A DNA stretch of 64,000 nt. Origin: Lentisphaerota bacterium. Lineage in GTDB: Bacteria > Verrucomicrobiota > Kiritimatiellia > UBA8416 > JAIOPI01. The stretch spans positions 62,001 through 126,000 of the forward strand of contig JAIOPI010000014.1 of assembly GCA_021413965.1 (NCBI GenBank), read 5' to 3'. This document shows positions 35,355-44,900 of this stretch, piece after piece; positions within the stretch are counted from its first letter, which is position 1; the number at the start of each line of letters is the position of its first letter. The notes beneath the pieces are model-generated. The model was given only the letters and a program-made list of their open reading frames with translations. It did not search any database and was not told where the DNA came from. The translations under genes and the position numbers were made by a program.

Positions 35355-37254
35355 CATGGCCGGACGCTGGCGTATTTGCGGGCAGGGGATCGAATGGGAC
35401 GTCGCGGCGGATGCTCGGCTGCCTCACGAGGACCACCTCGAAATGAGCGGCCAGCGCGTGTCATTGCTGGTTCGCTACGGCGTGCAGGCGGACGGTGGCC
35501 TCGCATTGAAGCGCCGGCTGGTCTGGCCGTCGCTGCGTACGATTCCCAACAACACGCACGGGTCGTTCCAGCGGGACATCGCCGATGAACAGGTGCCGTA
35601 TGTCGAAACGCGGGACGGCCGGGTGATCGAGCACCCCGTTCGGTTCCGCTTGGACGGCGTCCTGACGGTTCACAGCCGGACCCGGTGCGGGCTCGAGATC
35701 GTCCGCGAAATCTTCCCGACGGTCGAGACGCGCGCCGCCATGGAGCGCATTACCATCACCAACGCTGGCGCTCAGCCGGTGTCGCTGACGATCGGCAACC
35801 CGGAGACGACAACGTGGGGGAGGGGGTGCAACGGGGTGTATGCGGTCGAGAGCCGCATGGACAAGTCCGGCACATCCCGCCTGGAGCCGGGCGGGCGCCT
35901 GGTGATTGGCTGGACACTGTCGGCGCGGGTCGTGCACGAGCCGTGCGAGCGGCTGGACGTCGATGCCGAGTTCCTCCGCCGCCGGGCCCGGGTGGGGGCT
36001 CTTACGGCGCCCCTGCAACTGGAGACCGGCATCCCTGAACTCGACACGGCCTTCCACTTTGCCAAGATTCGCGCAGGCGAGAGCATCTTCCGTACGCGCG
36101 GGGGGCTGATGCACAGCCCCGGGGGAACCGCTTACTACGCCGCCACCTGGTGCAACGATCAGGTCGAATACGCCGGCCCATGGTTTGCCTTCACCGGGGA
36201 CGCGGTGGCGCTTGAAGCCTCGCTGAATGCCTATCGCCACTACATCCCGTTCATGGGCCCCGAATACACGCGAATCCCTTCGTCGGTCATCGCGGAGGGG
36301 TTCGACATCTGGGAAGGCGCCGGCGACCGCGGTGATGCCGCGATGTACGCGTACGGCGCCTCCCGGTTCGCCCTGACCACCGGTGACCGGACGATCGCGG
36401 CAGAGCTTTGGCCGGCGATCGAATGGACCTTGGAATACTGCCGGCGCAAGCGCCTCCCTGAAGGCGTGGTCGCGTCGGATTGCGACGAACTGGAGAAACG
36501 CCTGCCGGCGGGCAAGGCCAACCTCTGCACCTCGGCGCTCTACTATGGCGCGCTCAGGGCGGCCGCCGGGCTGGCGGACGATCTGGGGCGGGGCGACGCC
36601 GGGCGGCGCTACGAGGCGCAGGCGCTGGAGCTCGCGTCGGCCATCGAAACCTATTTCGGCCGCGATCTGCGCGGATTCGCCACGTATCGGTACTACGAGG
36701 GGAATGAGGTGTTACGGTCGTGGATCTGCATTCCGCTGTGCATGGGCCTCCTCGCGCGCGCCACCGCCACGGTGGATGCCATGTTCTCGCCGTTCTTGTG
36801 GACAGAGAACGGGATGCTCAGCCAGGAAGGCGATAAGATCTTCTGGGATCGAAGCACGCTGTACGGGTTTCGCGGCGCCTTCTTCGCGGGAGCCACGGAT
36901 CGCGTCATGCCGCTGTTCCGGCAGTATTCCGCGCGCCGTCTCCTGGGCGACCATGTGCCGTACCCGATCGAGGCTTGGCCGGAGGGGAATCAACGGCACC
37001 TGTCCGCCGAGAGCGCACTCTACTGCCGCGTGATCACCGAAGGGTTGCTCGGCATGGAGCCGGCCGGCTTGCACTCGTTCCGGTTCACGCCCCGTCTGCC
37101 CGCGGGCTGGGATCGCCTGGCTCTGCGGAAGATCTGCGCCTTTGGCACGCGGTTCGACATCCACGTGGAGTCGCAGGGTGCTTGCGTGGTGCGGGATGGA
37201 AAAACAATCTGGCGCGGCCCGTTGGACGTGATCGCCGCCGTGCGACTGGAGTAG
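35347..37254 (+). CDS. Six-hairpin glycosidase (amylo-alpha-1,6-glucosidase/GH63-78-like)
   Basis: This 635-residue cytoplasmic protein has an N-terminal beta-sandwich (about 1-215) and an (alpha/alpha)6 barrel (about 225-560) with ATWCNDQVEYAGPWF, WEGAGDRGDAAMYAYGA and GNQRHLSAESALYCRVITEG, ending with a small beta domain (FRFTPRLPAGWDRL). This layout is that of bacterial rhamnosidase and glycogen-debranching-type families. The family number is not certain. It is coupled by position to the GH43 gene six bases downstream. Confidence 0.7.
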   Translation: MTDMAGRWRICGQGIEWDVAADARLPHEDHLEMSGQRVSLLVRYGVQADGGLALKRRLVWPSLRTIPNNTHGSFQRDIADEQVPYVETRDGRVIEHPVRFRLDGVLTVHSRTRCGLEIVREIFPTVETRAAMERITITNAGAQPVSLTIGNPETTTWGRGCNGVYAVESRMDKSGTSRLEPGGRLVIGWTLSARVVHEPCERLDVDAEFLRRRARVGALTAPLQLETGIPELDTAFHFAKIRAGESIFRTRGGLMHSPGGTAYYAATWCNDQVEYAGPWFAFTGDAVALEASLNAYRHYIPFMGPEYTRIPSSVIAEGFDIWEGAGDRGDAAMYAYGASRFALTTGDRTIAAELWPAIEWTLEYCRRKRLPEGVVASDCDELEKRLPAGKANLCTSALYYGALRAAAGLADDLGRGDAGRRYEAQALELASAIETYFGRDLRGFATYRYYEGNEVLRSWICIPLCMGLLARATATVDAMFSPFLWTENGMLSQEGDKIFWDRSTLYGFRGAFFAGATDRVMPLFRQYSARRLLGDHVPYPIEAWPEGNQRHLSAESALYCRVITEGLLGMEPAGLHSFRFTPRLPAGWDRLALRKICAFGTRFDIHVESQGACVVRDGKTIWRGPLDVIAAVRLE

Positions 37255-37259
37255 CGCCA

Positions 37260-38825
37260 ATGCTTTGGAATTCTCGCGGGACTGGAAACCCGGTTGTGCC
37301 GGGGTATCTGGCCGATCCGACGGTCGCCTATGACGAAGCCTCGCAGGATTTCTACGTCTTCGCCACCAGCGATGGCGTCACCAGTTCCTTCAGCCGTGAG
37401 CCGCACGTGGCCGTCACGCAGGATTTCTATCACTGGCAGTTCGAGCCGGTGAAGCTTCCGGATTGCTGGCCGCTGCCTTCCGTTGACAAGCCGCTCGCCG
37501 ACGGCGGCATCTGGGCCCCCTCATTCATGAAGCACCCGACGAATGGGAAGGGCTACCTGCTATACACGATCGAGAGCTGCACGTATGTGGCGCTTGCCGA
37601 TTCGCCGCGGGGCCCGTGGCGGAACGCCACCGCCGGCCAGACCGCCGACACCGCGCCCCTGGTGCGCAAGGGCGAGCTGTGGGGCGGCGGCGACGCGTTC
37701 GACGGCGAGTTCTTCGCGGACGATGACGGGACCGTCTACCTCACCATCGGTGGATGGTACAACCGCGGCATGCTCAAGCTGAAGTTTGACCCGGAAGGCC
37801 TGGTCTCCGTGGACAACGACGACGCGCGCTTCCCAGACGGCAAGGAGAAGAAGTTCCTCCGGATTCGGGACCTGCCGGAGGCGGGCGAGGGGTCGTTGAT
37901 GCTCAAGCATGAGGGCGTCTACTACAAGATGTGGAGCGGCTCCGGCTGGCAGAATTATCGCGTGCGCTACGCCACGGCGCCATCGCCGGTCGGTCCGTTC
38001 ACGCCGAGCCCGGATCCGGTGGTCGTGCGCGACGATGTCGTCGGATTGCTCGGCCCCGGGCACCATACCATGCTGAACTTCCGCGGGGCCTGGTACATCC
38101 TGTATCACCGCCAGAGCTATCCGTATGCCGATGCGAAGCGCCAGCTCGCCATCGATCGCGTGCACATTGCCGATGGGACGATGAGCGCGGGGGTCCAGAG
38201 CCATGACGGCTTGGCCAGGGGACGCGGGCCGCTTGAAGATCTCTACCAGGCGGCCGCTCGCCATGCGCGCGAGAATCTGGCGTTGGGGCGACCGGCCCTG
38301 GCGTCGAGCGCGGGCGACTACAAGGGCGGCGTCGAGGCGAAAGAGACCTTTGCGCCGGTGCCGGCTTTCTATGAAGCCGCATACGCGTTCGACGAAAACT
38401 ACGGAACCCGCTGGGCGCCCCAAACCACGCAGGCCGAGCCCGCGTGGTTGATGGTGGATCTGGGCCGCGATCAGGACATCGCCGAAACGCAGATCGTCTT
38501 CGAGTATGTCTTCCGGAAGCATGCGTATCGCCTTGAGGTGCTTTCGGCAGACAAGGCCGCAACGCTGGAAGCGGCGGCGCGCGTGTCGGCTGGCTGGACC
38601 CCTTTTGCCCAGCGGCAAGACGCCGCGCCGTCCCCGGTCGTGGATCGCGGCCGGGCCAAGGGCCGCTTTGTGCGCCTGGCCGTCCTGTCCGCCGACTTGC
38701 CGCGCGGCGAGGAAGCGCTGGCGCCCGGCAAGCAGGACCACACCGACCGCATCAGCGTCGTGGAATTTCGGGTGTTCGGGCAGGTAATCAGACAAAAGCC
38801 GGTGCGAGCGGCGTCTTCACGGTAG
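37260..38825 (+). CDS. GH43-type beta-propeller glycosidase with F5/8 type C-like domain
   Basis: I chose the ATG at 37260; the longer open frame lies inside the previous gene. The 521-residue product has a five-blade propeller with ADPTVAYDE (general base Asp), GGIWAPS and AFDGEFFADDDG (acid Glu region), as in GH43 arabinofuranosidases and xylosidases. From about residue 345 a discoidin-like domain (GTRWAPQ, AWLMVDLG, ISVVEFRVFG) probably binds sugar. No export signal is seen. A sigma-factor gene starts two bases after its stop. Confidence 0.8.
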   Translation: MLWNSRGTGNPVVPGYLADPTVAYDEASQDFYVFATSDGVTSSFSREPHVAVTQDFYHWQFEPVKLPDCWPLPSVDKPLADGGIWAPSFMKHPTNGKGYLLYTIESCTYVALADSPRGPWRNATAGQTADTAPLVRKGELWGGGDAFDGEFFADDDGTVYLTIGGWYNRGMLKLKFDPEGLVSVDNDDARFPDGKEKKFLRIRDLPEAGEGSLMLKHEGVYYKMWSGSGWQNYRVRYATAPSPVGPFTPSPDPVVVRDDVVGLLGPGHHTMLNFRGAWYILYHRQSYPYADAKRQLAIDRVHIADGTMSAGVQSHDGLARGRGPLEDLYQAAARHARENLALGRPALASSAGDYKGGVEAKETFAPVPAFYEAAYAFDENYGTRWAPQTTQAEPAWLMVDLGRDQDIAETQIVFEYVFRKHAYRLEVLSADKAATLEAAARVSAGWTPFAQRQDAAPSPVVDRGRAKGRFVRLAVLSADLPRGEEALAPGKQDHTDRISVVEFRVFGQVIRQKPVRAASSR

Positions 38826-38826
38826 C

Positions 38827-39351
38827 ATGACCGCCATTCCAGACTTGCGCCGCCTGTATGACGACCATGCGTCGGCGCTGTTTGGCTTCCTTCTGAACAC
38901 CACCCGCAACGAGGCCGACTCCCGGGACGTGCTACAGGATGTGTTCGTCAAACTCGCCGCCCGCCCCGGCCTGCTGGACGGGGTAGCCGACGTGCGCGGG
39001 TTCCTGATCCGGATGGCGCACAACCTCGTGATCGACGCGGCCCGCCGGCGGTCGACGCGGCAGCGGCATCACGACCGGCTGGAGGAGGGCCCCGAGCTGT
39101 TCGAACCGGGGTGCGATGCCCGGGAAACTGAATTCCGCGCGGCCCTCGCCGCCGCGCTCCGGGAATTGCCGCCCGACCAGAGCGCCGTGGTGCACCTGAA
39201 ACTCTGGGAGAATATGACGTTCGAGGCGATTGCCGCCGCGCTGAGCATCCCGCCCAACACCGCCGCCAGCCGCTACCGCTACGGAATAGACAAATTGCGC
39301 GACCGCCTGCGTCCTTTATACGAGGAGATCAAGGGCCATGGATCCGTTTGA
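38827..39351 (+). CDS. ECF-type RNA polymerase sigma factor 1
   Basis: This 174-residue ECF sigma factor has sigma region 2 at about 8-75 (LYDDHASALFGFL, DVLQDVFVKL, FLIRMAHNLVIDAARR) and region 4 at about 115-165 (ELPPDQSAVVHLKLWENMTF, IAAALSIPPNTAASRYRYG). It starts one base after the GH43 stop codon ends, so it is likely co-transcribed with the end of the glycosidase operon. The small membrane gene that overlaps it by 14 bases is in the anti-sigma position. Confidence 0.88.
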   Translation: MTAIPDLRRLYDDHASALFGFLLNTTRNEADSRDVLQDVFVKLAARPGLLDGVADVRGFLIRMAHNLVIDAARRRSTRQRHHDRLEEGPELFEPGCDARETEFRAALAAALRELPPDQSAVVHLKLWENMTFEAIAAALSIPPNTAASRYRYGIDKLRDRLRPLYEEIKGHGSV

Positions 39352-39736
39352 ACAATTCCTGAGCCAGCAGCCGCTGCGGGGCGCGCCGGAGGAATGGCGG
39401 CGCGCGATTCTGGACGCGGCGGAGCGGGCGGCGGAACAGCCCCTCGCGTTCTGGCGGCGCGCCTTCTGGCCATCGCCGGTCGCCTGGGCGGCCCTGGCGG
39501 CGCTGTGGCTGATCATCGGCGGCGTCAACTTCGGCGTCCTCCCGCCGGGCGCACCGGGTTCCGCGCTTGTCGCGCCCGACGCCGCGGCGGTGGCGTCGGC
39601 ATGGAACGCGAAACGGTTGTTGATTCAGGAACTCGCCGAATGCCCGAGCTGGCCGGCTGTGCCGCCGCCACTGCCGTTGCCGCCCTGTCCGCAAAGCAGT
39701 TTCGCGCGGAATCGAATGGAGGAGCATTATGCGTAA
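39338..39736 (+). CDS. Small single-pass membrane protein in anti-sigma position
   Basis: This 132-residue protein has a polar N-terminus (MDPFEQFLSQQPLRGAPEEWR) followed by one transmembrane helix (about 47-65, VAWAALAALWLIIGGVNFGV) and a Pro-rich tail. The start motif 'DPFE-LS-QPLR-PPEWR' recurs in PVC genomes next to ECF sigma genes. It overlaps sigma by 14 bases and the next gene by eight. It likely tethers or senses for sigma factor 1; there is no recognisable ZAS zinc motif. Confidence 0.6.
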   Translation: MDPFEQFLSQQPLRGAPEEWRRAILDAAERAAEQPLAFWRRAFWPSPVAWAALAALWLIIGGVNFGVLPPGAPGSALVAPDAAAVASAWNAKRLLIQELAECPSWPAVPPPLPLPPCPQSSFARNRMEEHYA

Positions 39737-41153
39737 GACACTCAAGAAAGCTGCATTCGTGATCGCGTGCCTTGTCACACTGGTCGGACTCTTCTACGCC
39801 GTCGAGAACTGGCGCGGCTATTACGCCTGGACGACCTATCGGCGCGAGCGCGAAGCCAAGGGCGACCGGTTTGAATGGTCGTCCGTCGTGCCGCCGGCGG
39901 TGCCCGACGCCGAAAACCTCGCCATGACGCCGTTGTTCGCTGAGCTCTTCGCGACGAATGAGTGGCGGTTGAATTCCCTCAGGCTTCCGGACTGCGAACA
40001 TGCCGCCGGCGAATGGAGTCAGGGGCGGACGGAGGACCTCGCGGCCTGGCGGGTCTGTTTCAGCAACGACAACCTGATCGGCGCGCTCCAGACGTACGAG
40101 CCGACGCTTGCCGAAGTCGAAGCGGCCCTGCGCCTGCCGAAGTGCCGGTTTCCGATTCGCTATGAGGACAATTACACCGCGCTGCTGCCGCATCTGAGCG
40201 TCATGCGCGATCTGGCGCGGATTTTCAAGCTGCGTGCGGTATCCGAACTGGAAGCAGGCGATACCGGGGCGGCGTTGGGTGATGTGCAGAAATGCCTGCG
40301 CCTTGCGGACGCGGTCAAGGACGAGCCACTCTTGGTTTCCTTCCTGGTCAGGAAGGCGATGGTGACGCTTGCCATTCAACCGGTGTGGCAGGGCATCGTC
40401 CGGCGGCAATGGAATGCGGAACAACTGGCCGAACTGCAGAGCCGCTTCGGGCGACTCCCCGTTTTCGACCAGTTCCGTAGCGCCCTTCGAGCCGAGCGCG
40501 TATGCGGCTACACCGCTATCCAGTCGAGCATCGGCAATGTGTCGGCGCGACGCGCGTTGTTCGCGATCATTGTCAATGTCAGCGGCAATCAGAGGAAGCT
40601 GTCGCCTCTCGAACTCGTGGTGCTGCGCCTGCCGACTGGCTGGTTCTATCAGAACATGCTGTTCATCGACCGACACTTCACCGAGAGCCTTCTCCCCGCC
40701 ATGAATTGGGAAAATCGGCGCGTTGACCTGCAGGAGGTCTCGAAACTGGATTCGCTGCTTTTCAAGACGCACACACCCTACAACATCCTCGCCAAGTTGT
40801 TTGTTCCGGCGGTTGTAGGCAGCGCAAAGGGCGCCGCGGAAATGCAGGCGGTCTGCGATCAGGTGGCCATCGCCTGCGCCCTGGAGCGTTACCGGCTGGC
40901 AAAGGGCGAGTTGCCGGACACGCTTTCCGCGCTCGTCCCCCAATTCCTCGAGCGCGTGCCGACCGATGTGATCCGGGGCGAACCCCTGCATTACAAACGG
41001 ACCACCCCGGACCAGTACGTCCTCTACTCCGTCGGCTGGAACGGCACGGACGACGGCGGGACCATTGCGTGGACGCAGGGCGAGCCACGGCGGCAGGACA
41101 TCGGGCAAGGCGACTGGGTCTGGTTCAGCCAGCCTGTGGACGGGGAACGGTAA
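39729..41153 (+). CDS. Membrane-anchored hypothetical protein (PVC-type)
   Basis: This 474-residue protein has one N-terminal transmembrane helix (about 8-26, AAFVIACLVTLVGLFYAV) and a long exported, helix-rich region. It ends with LVPQFLERVPTDVIRGEPLHY and VLYSVGWNGTDDGG, a C-terminal signature often seen in Planctomycetes and Verrucomicrobia proteins of unknown function. It overlaps the small membrane gene by eight bases and completes the sigma-1 module. The function is unknown. Confidence 0.6.
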   Translation: MRKTLKKAAFVIACLVTLVGLFYAVENWRGYYAWTTYRREREAKGDRFEWSSVVPPAVPDAENLAMTPLFAELFATNEWRLNSLRLPDCEHAAGEWSQGRTEDLAAWRVCFSNDNLIGALQTYEPTLAEVEAALRLPKCRFPIRYEDNYTALLPHLSVMRDLARIFKLRAVSELEAGDTGAALGDVQKCLRLADAVKDEPLLVSFLVRKAMVTLAIQPVWQGIVRRQWNAEQLAELQSRFGRLPVFDQFRSALRAERVCGYTAIQSSIGNVSARRALFAIIVNVSGNQRKLSPLELVVLRLPTGWFYQNMLFIDRHFTESLLPAMNWENRRVDLQEVSKLDSLLFKTHTPYNILAKLFVPAVVGSAKGAAEMQAVCDQVAIACALERYRLAKGELPDTLSALVPQFLERVPTDVIRGEPLHYKRTTPDQYVLYSVGWNGTDDGGTIAWTQGEPRRQDIGQGDWVWFSQPVDGER

Positions 41154-41196
41154 CATTCGCCTGCTTTCCGGTAATAGCAGGATAGAAGGACGCCAG

Positions 41197-41940
41197 ATGG
41201 GATCCCTGACTCTTGCCAGCGGTGCAGCGGCGACGTTTCCGCAAACGCGGTGGTCGGTGGTTGTCACGGCCAAGCGACGCTCGGCGGCCGGACGCTCCAA
41301 CGCGCTGGAAACGCTCTACCGCGCCTATTGGTACCCGCTCTACGCCTACGCCCGGCGCTGCGGTCAGGCCCCCCATGACGCGCAGGACCTCACGCAGGGC
41401 TTCTTCTGCCGCCTGATCGAGAAGGAGTGGCTCGATGGTGCCGACCGTGACAAGGGGCGGCTGCGGACCTTCCTGGTCGTGGCGATGCGGAATTTCATGC
41501 GCAACGAATGGCGCCGCGCGTCCGCCGGGCGCCGCGGCGGCGGCCAGATCAACCTGTCGATCGACGGCGATCTGGCCGAGAGCCGCTACGCGGCCGAGCC
41601 CCCGGCGCGCCTCACGGCTGACGACGAGTTCGACCGACAATGGGCGCTGGCGGTGCTGGAGCTCACCCTCCGACGGCTGCAGGAGGAGTCCGCCGCGGCG
41701 GGCAAGGCGGGCGATTTCGAGGCGCTCAAGGAGTGCCTCATGGCGGCGCGCGGGGGAATCGACTACGCGGGGGTGGCGGCGCGGCTCGGCATGCAGGAGG
41801 GGGCAGCCCGCGTGGCCGTGCACCGGCTGCGAAAACGGTTCCGCGCAATCTACCGCGAGGAAATTGCCCAGACGCTGAACGACGGGGCGGACGTGGACGA
41901 CGAACTGCGACACCTCGCCGCCGCGCTCGCGCGGGGATAG
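41197..41940 (+). CDS. ECF-type RNA polymerase sigma factor 2 (kinase-linked)
   Basis: I chose the ATG at 41197 because AAGGA lies seven bases upstream; upstream open frame lies in the previous gene. The 247-residue product has FPQTRWSVVV, LYRAYWYPLYAYARRCG and DAQDLTQGFFCRLIE, the signature of the large PVC ECF group that occurs with Ser/Thr kinases. Region 4 is at about 150-225 (DYAGVAARLGMQEGAARVAVHRLRKRF). The kinase gene follows after 35 bases, which is the standard arrangement. Confidence 0.85.
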   Translation: MGSLTLASGAAATFPQTRWSVVVTAKRRSAAGRSNALETLYRAYWYPLYAYARRCGQAPHDAQDLTQGFFCRLIEKEWLDGADRDKGRLRTFLVVAMRNFMRNEWRRASAGRRGGGQINLSIDGDLAESRYAAEPPARLTADDEFDRQWALAVLELTLRRLQEESAAAGKAGDFEALKECLMAARGGIDYAGVAARLGMQEGAARVAVHRLRKRFRAIYREEIAQTLNDGADVDDELRHLAAALARG

Positions 41941-41975
41941 TGTAACAAAGCACCGCGAACGGGTAATTACGGGGT

Positions 41976-44900
41976 ATGAACACCTCACAAGCGTCGCCCT
42001 GCAAGCAATGCGGCTCCGAGATGCCGGTGAACGCCCCCGGCGGCCTCTGCCCGCGCTGCCTCATGGCCATGAACATGGCCGAACCCACCTGCCTCCTGGA
42101 CGAGGACAGCCTGTCCGCTGCGGCCGCCCCCCGCCGGCGCCGGAGGAGATCGCCCCGTTGTTTCCCAGCCTGGAGATTCTGGAATGCCTCGGCCGCGGCG
42201 GCATGGGCGTGGTCTACAAGGCGCGCCAGAAATCCCTCAACCGCCTCGTGGCGCTGAAGATCCTGGCGCCGGAGCGGGTCAAGGACCCCGCCTTCGCCAA
42301 GCGGTTCGTGGTCGAGGCCGAGGCGCTCGCCCGGCTGAACCATGCAAACATCGTCACCATCCACGACTTCGGGCAGGCGGACGGCCTGTTCTACTTCGTC
42401 ATGGAATACGTGGACGGCCTGAACCTGCGCCAACTACTGCACTCCGGCCGGATCGCGCCGCGCGAGGCGCTGGCGATCGTCCCGCAGATCTGCGACGCCC
42501 TCCAGTACGCCCACGACGCCGGCATCGTCCACCGCGACATCAAGCCCGAGAACATCCTCCTCGACCGGCTGGGCCGCGTGAAGGTGGCCGACTTCGGGCT
42601 GGCCAAGCTGGTGGGGCAGGCCGAGCCTGGTCCCGCGGGGACCGCCGCGGCCGCCGCACCCATGACCGAAGGCGGAAAGGTGATCGGCACGCCTCAGTAC
42701 ATGGCCCCGGAGCAGACCGACCACCCGTCGGAAGTCGACCACCGCGCCGACATCTACTCCCTCGGCGTGGTCTTCTACCAGATGCTCACCGGCGAGATGC
42801 CCGGCAAGAAGCTCGAACCGCCCTCGAAGAAGGTCGTGATCGACGTGCGCCTAGATGAGGTCGTCCTGCGCGCGCTGGAAGCGAACCCGGAGCGCCGCTA
42901 CCAGCAGGTGAGCCAGGTCAAGACGATGGTGGAGACGATTGTGGCGGAGGGCGGGGAAGAGAAAGCGGGAGCCAGGGTTCAGGGTTCAGGTGTCAGTCCA
43001 ACGGGTTCCACCCCGGCCGCTGATGCCTCCCTGCGACACTTCGTCGTTGTAGGCCGCCGCAACGGCAAGGCCGTGATTCATTGGCCCGGCGTTCTGTTGG
43101 GCTTCATTCTGGCGCTCGCCGTCCTGGAATCCGCCGCGGTCGTCACCTCCGTGATCCTGGAGGGAAAGCTTAACGTTACCGCCGTGCTCATCGCCTTGTG
43201 CACTGCCGTAATGATCACGGGCATTCGCATCCGCCGCGGACGGACCATGTCCGTGGAGTCGTTGATGCCGCTGGACCCGCTGCCAGATTCCGCCCGCCCC
43301 CGGGATGGCGCGGTTCCACCCGCGGCGCCTTTGGACTGGCGGCTCTGGTCGCCGTTCCAGCCGCCGTTGGTGCGGGAAATCCGCGCGCACATGACCGAGG
43401 CGGAGAAGCGGCAGGCCTTGTTGCATAGCGCGCTGTTCGGTGTTTGGGTGCCGTTCTTCGTGTTTAGCTGTATCCTCCTTCCCAGGCTCCTGCCAACTCC
43501 TGTGGGCTCGGCTCTCGCCCCTTTCGTCCCGCTTGCCGGTATGCTGCCTCTGCCATTCCTGATAAAGCTGCAGCTCAAGTTCCTCTGTTCCACCGCCTGG
43601 GCGCGCGAGCAGGGTATCCGGCCGGAGCAGATCAACCGATTCAATGCGAAATGGGCCGCCGCGTTCGTAGCCTCCCTATGCGTCGCGGTGATTCTCGGTT
43701 TCGTTCTCTTGCATGAGCTTCGCAGCCCTCCCGGAAAAATGACGTTCCGTGCCGCGGTCCCCCCGCCGGCACTCGTCCCCCCCAAACCCCAGCCTGTGGA
43801 GAGGCTCGCCACGATTCCGGGTGGCGTCGATGTGGAGCAGCACCCCGGCGGCCCGTGGATCGCGGCCCTGCCTGGCGGGACTACCGTGGAACTGGTCGCG
43901 CTGGCCTCCCACAAGGACACCAATGCGCCGGCCTGGCGGCCGGACGGGACGCCTTATCCCGAGCCGTTCGATGAACGCAGCGGCAAATCTTGGGTGGCCG
44001 GCAAGACCATGCTGGACGTCTCGTTCCACATTCGCAGTCGCACCGGGACCAATGTGTCGGCCAAGGCCCGGTTTGATGGGGGCTCGGAGTTCGGCGCCAT
44101 GGGGTCGGAACTCCATTGGCCAACCGCGCGCAAGCCGTTCGTCGCGTACATCCAGACCATTGCGTGTCCGCCGTCGGCGCGGTCGGTGAACATGCAGGTC
44201 GGCGTGGCGGACGAGCGCTGGGACCCCCTGACAGAACTCAGTGCAACCGGCGTGAGTTCCACAAGGGATCTGAATGGGAATGGGGGCAAATGTACGGGCG
44301 TCGCCGAAAAAAATGGCGATGCGGTGGCGACCTTCTCGATTCAAGCGGGCGACGCAGATGTGCGCGTGCTCGCCGTGGGGACCAATGGACACGAATACGA
44401 ATCGAACGGCCGCGCCGGGGACAGCGACCTGCTGACCGTTTCCTTCCGCGGCGTGTCGCCCAAGGATATCGTTTCCTTCCGCATTCAGCGCCGCCCCTTC
44501 CAATGGGTCGAATTCCGCAACGTCGCGCTGCAGCCCGGCGTGAATGCGCCGGAAACAGGTCAGTTGTTGGAACCGGAGGTGGACACCTTCCCGCTGGTAT
44601 GGGCACTCTTCCTTAGCGCTCCTCTCAGTTGGTTCGTGGTGAGGCGGATTCTCAGGTCTCGTAATCCTCGTCGCGGCCCTGCCCTTGCGTTGTGCATCCC
44701 ACTCCTCGTACTTCAAGCCTTTGCGATTGTCGCAATCTGCCGCTTCCTGGCGAAGGTGATCGTGGATTTCCATGCAAATCCGTCAGTACTCAACAACCCG
44801 AGTGTGCACCCCGCGTTTATGACGCGACTGGCGAATTACCTTTCCCAGCATCCGGACCAGCCTTCCATTGCCGGGACGGCGATCGCGTTCGTTCTCGGTT

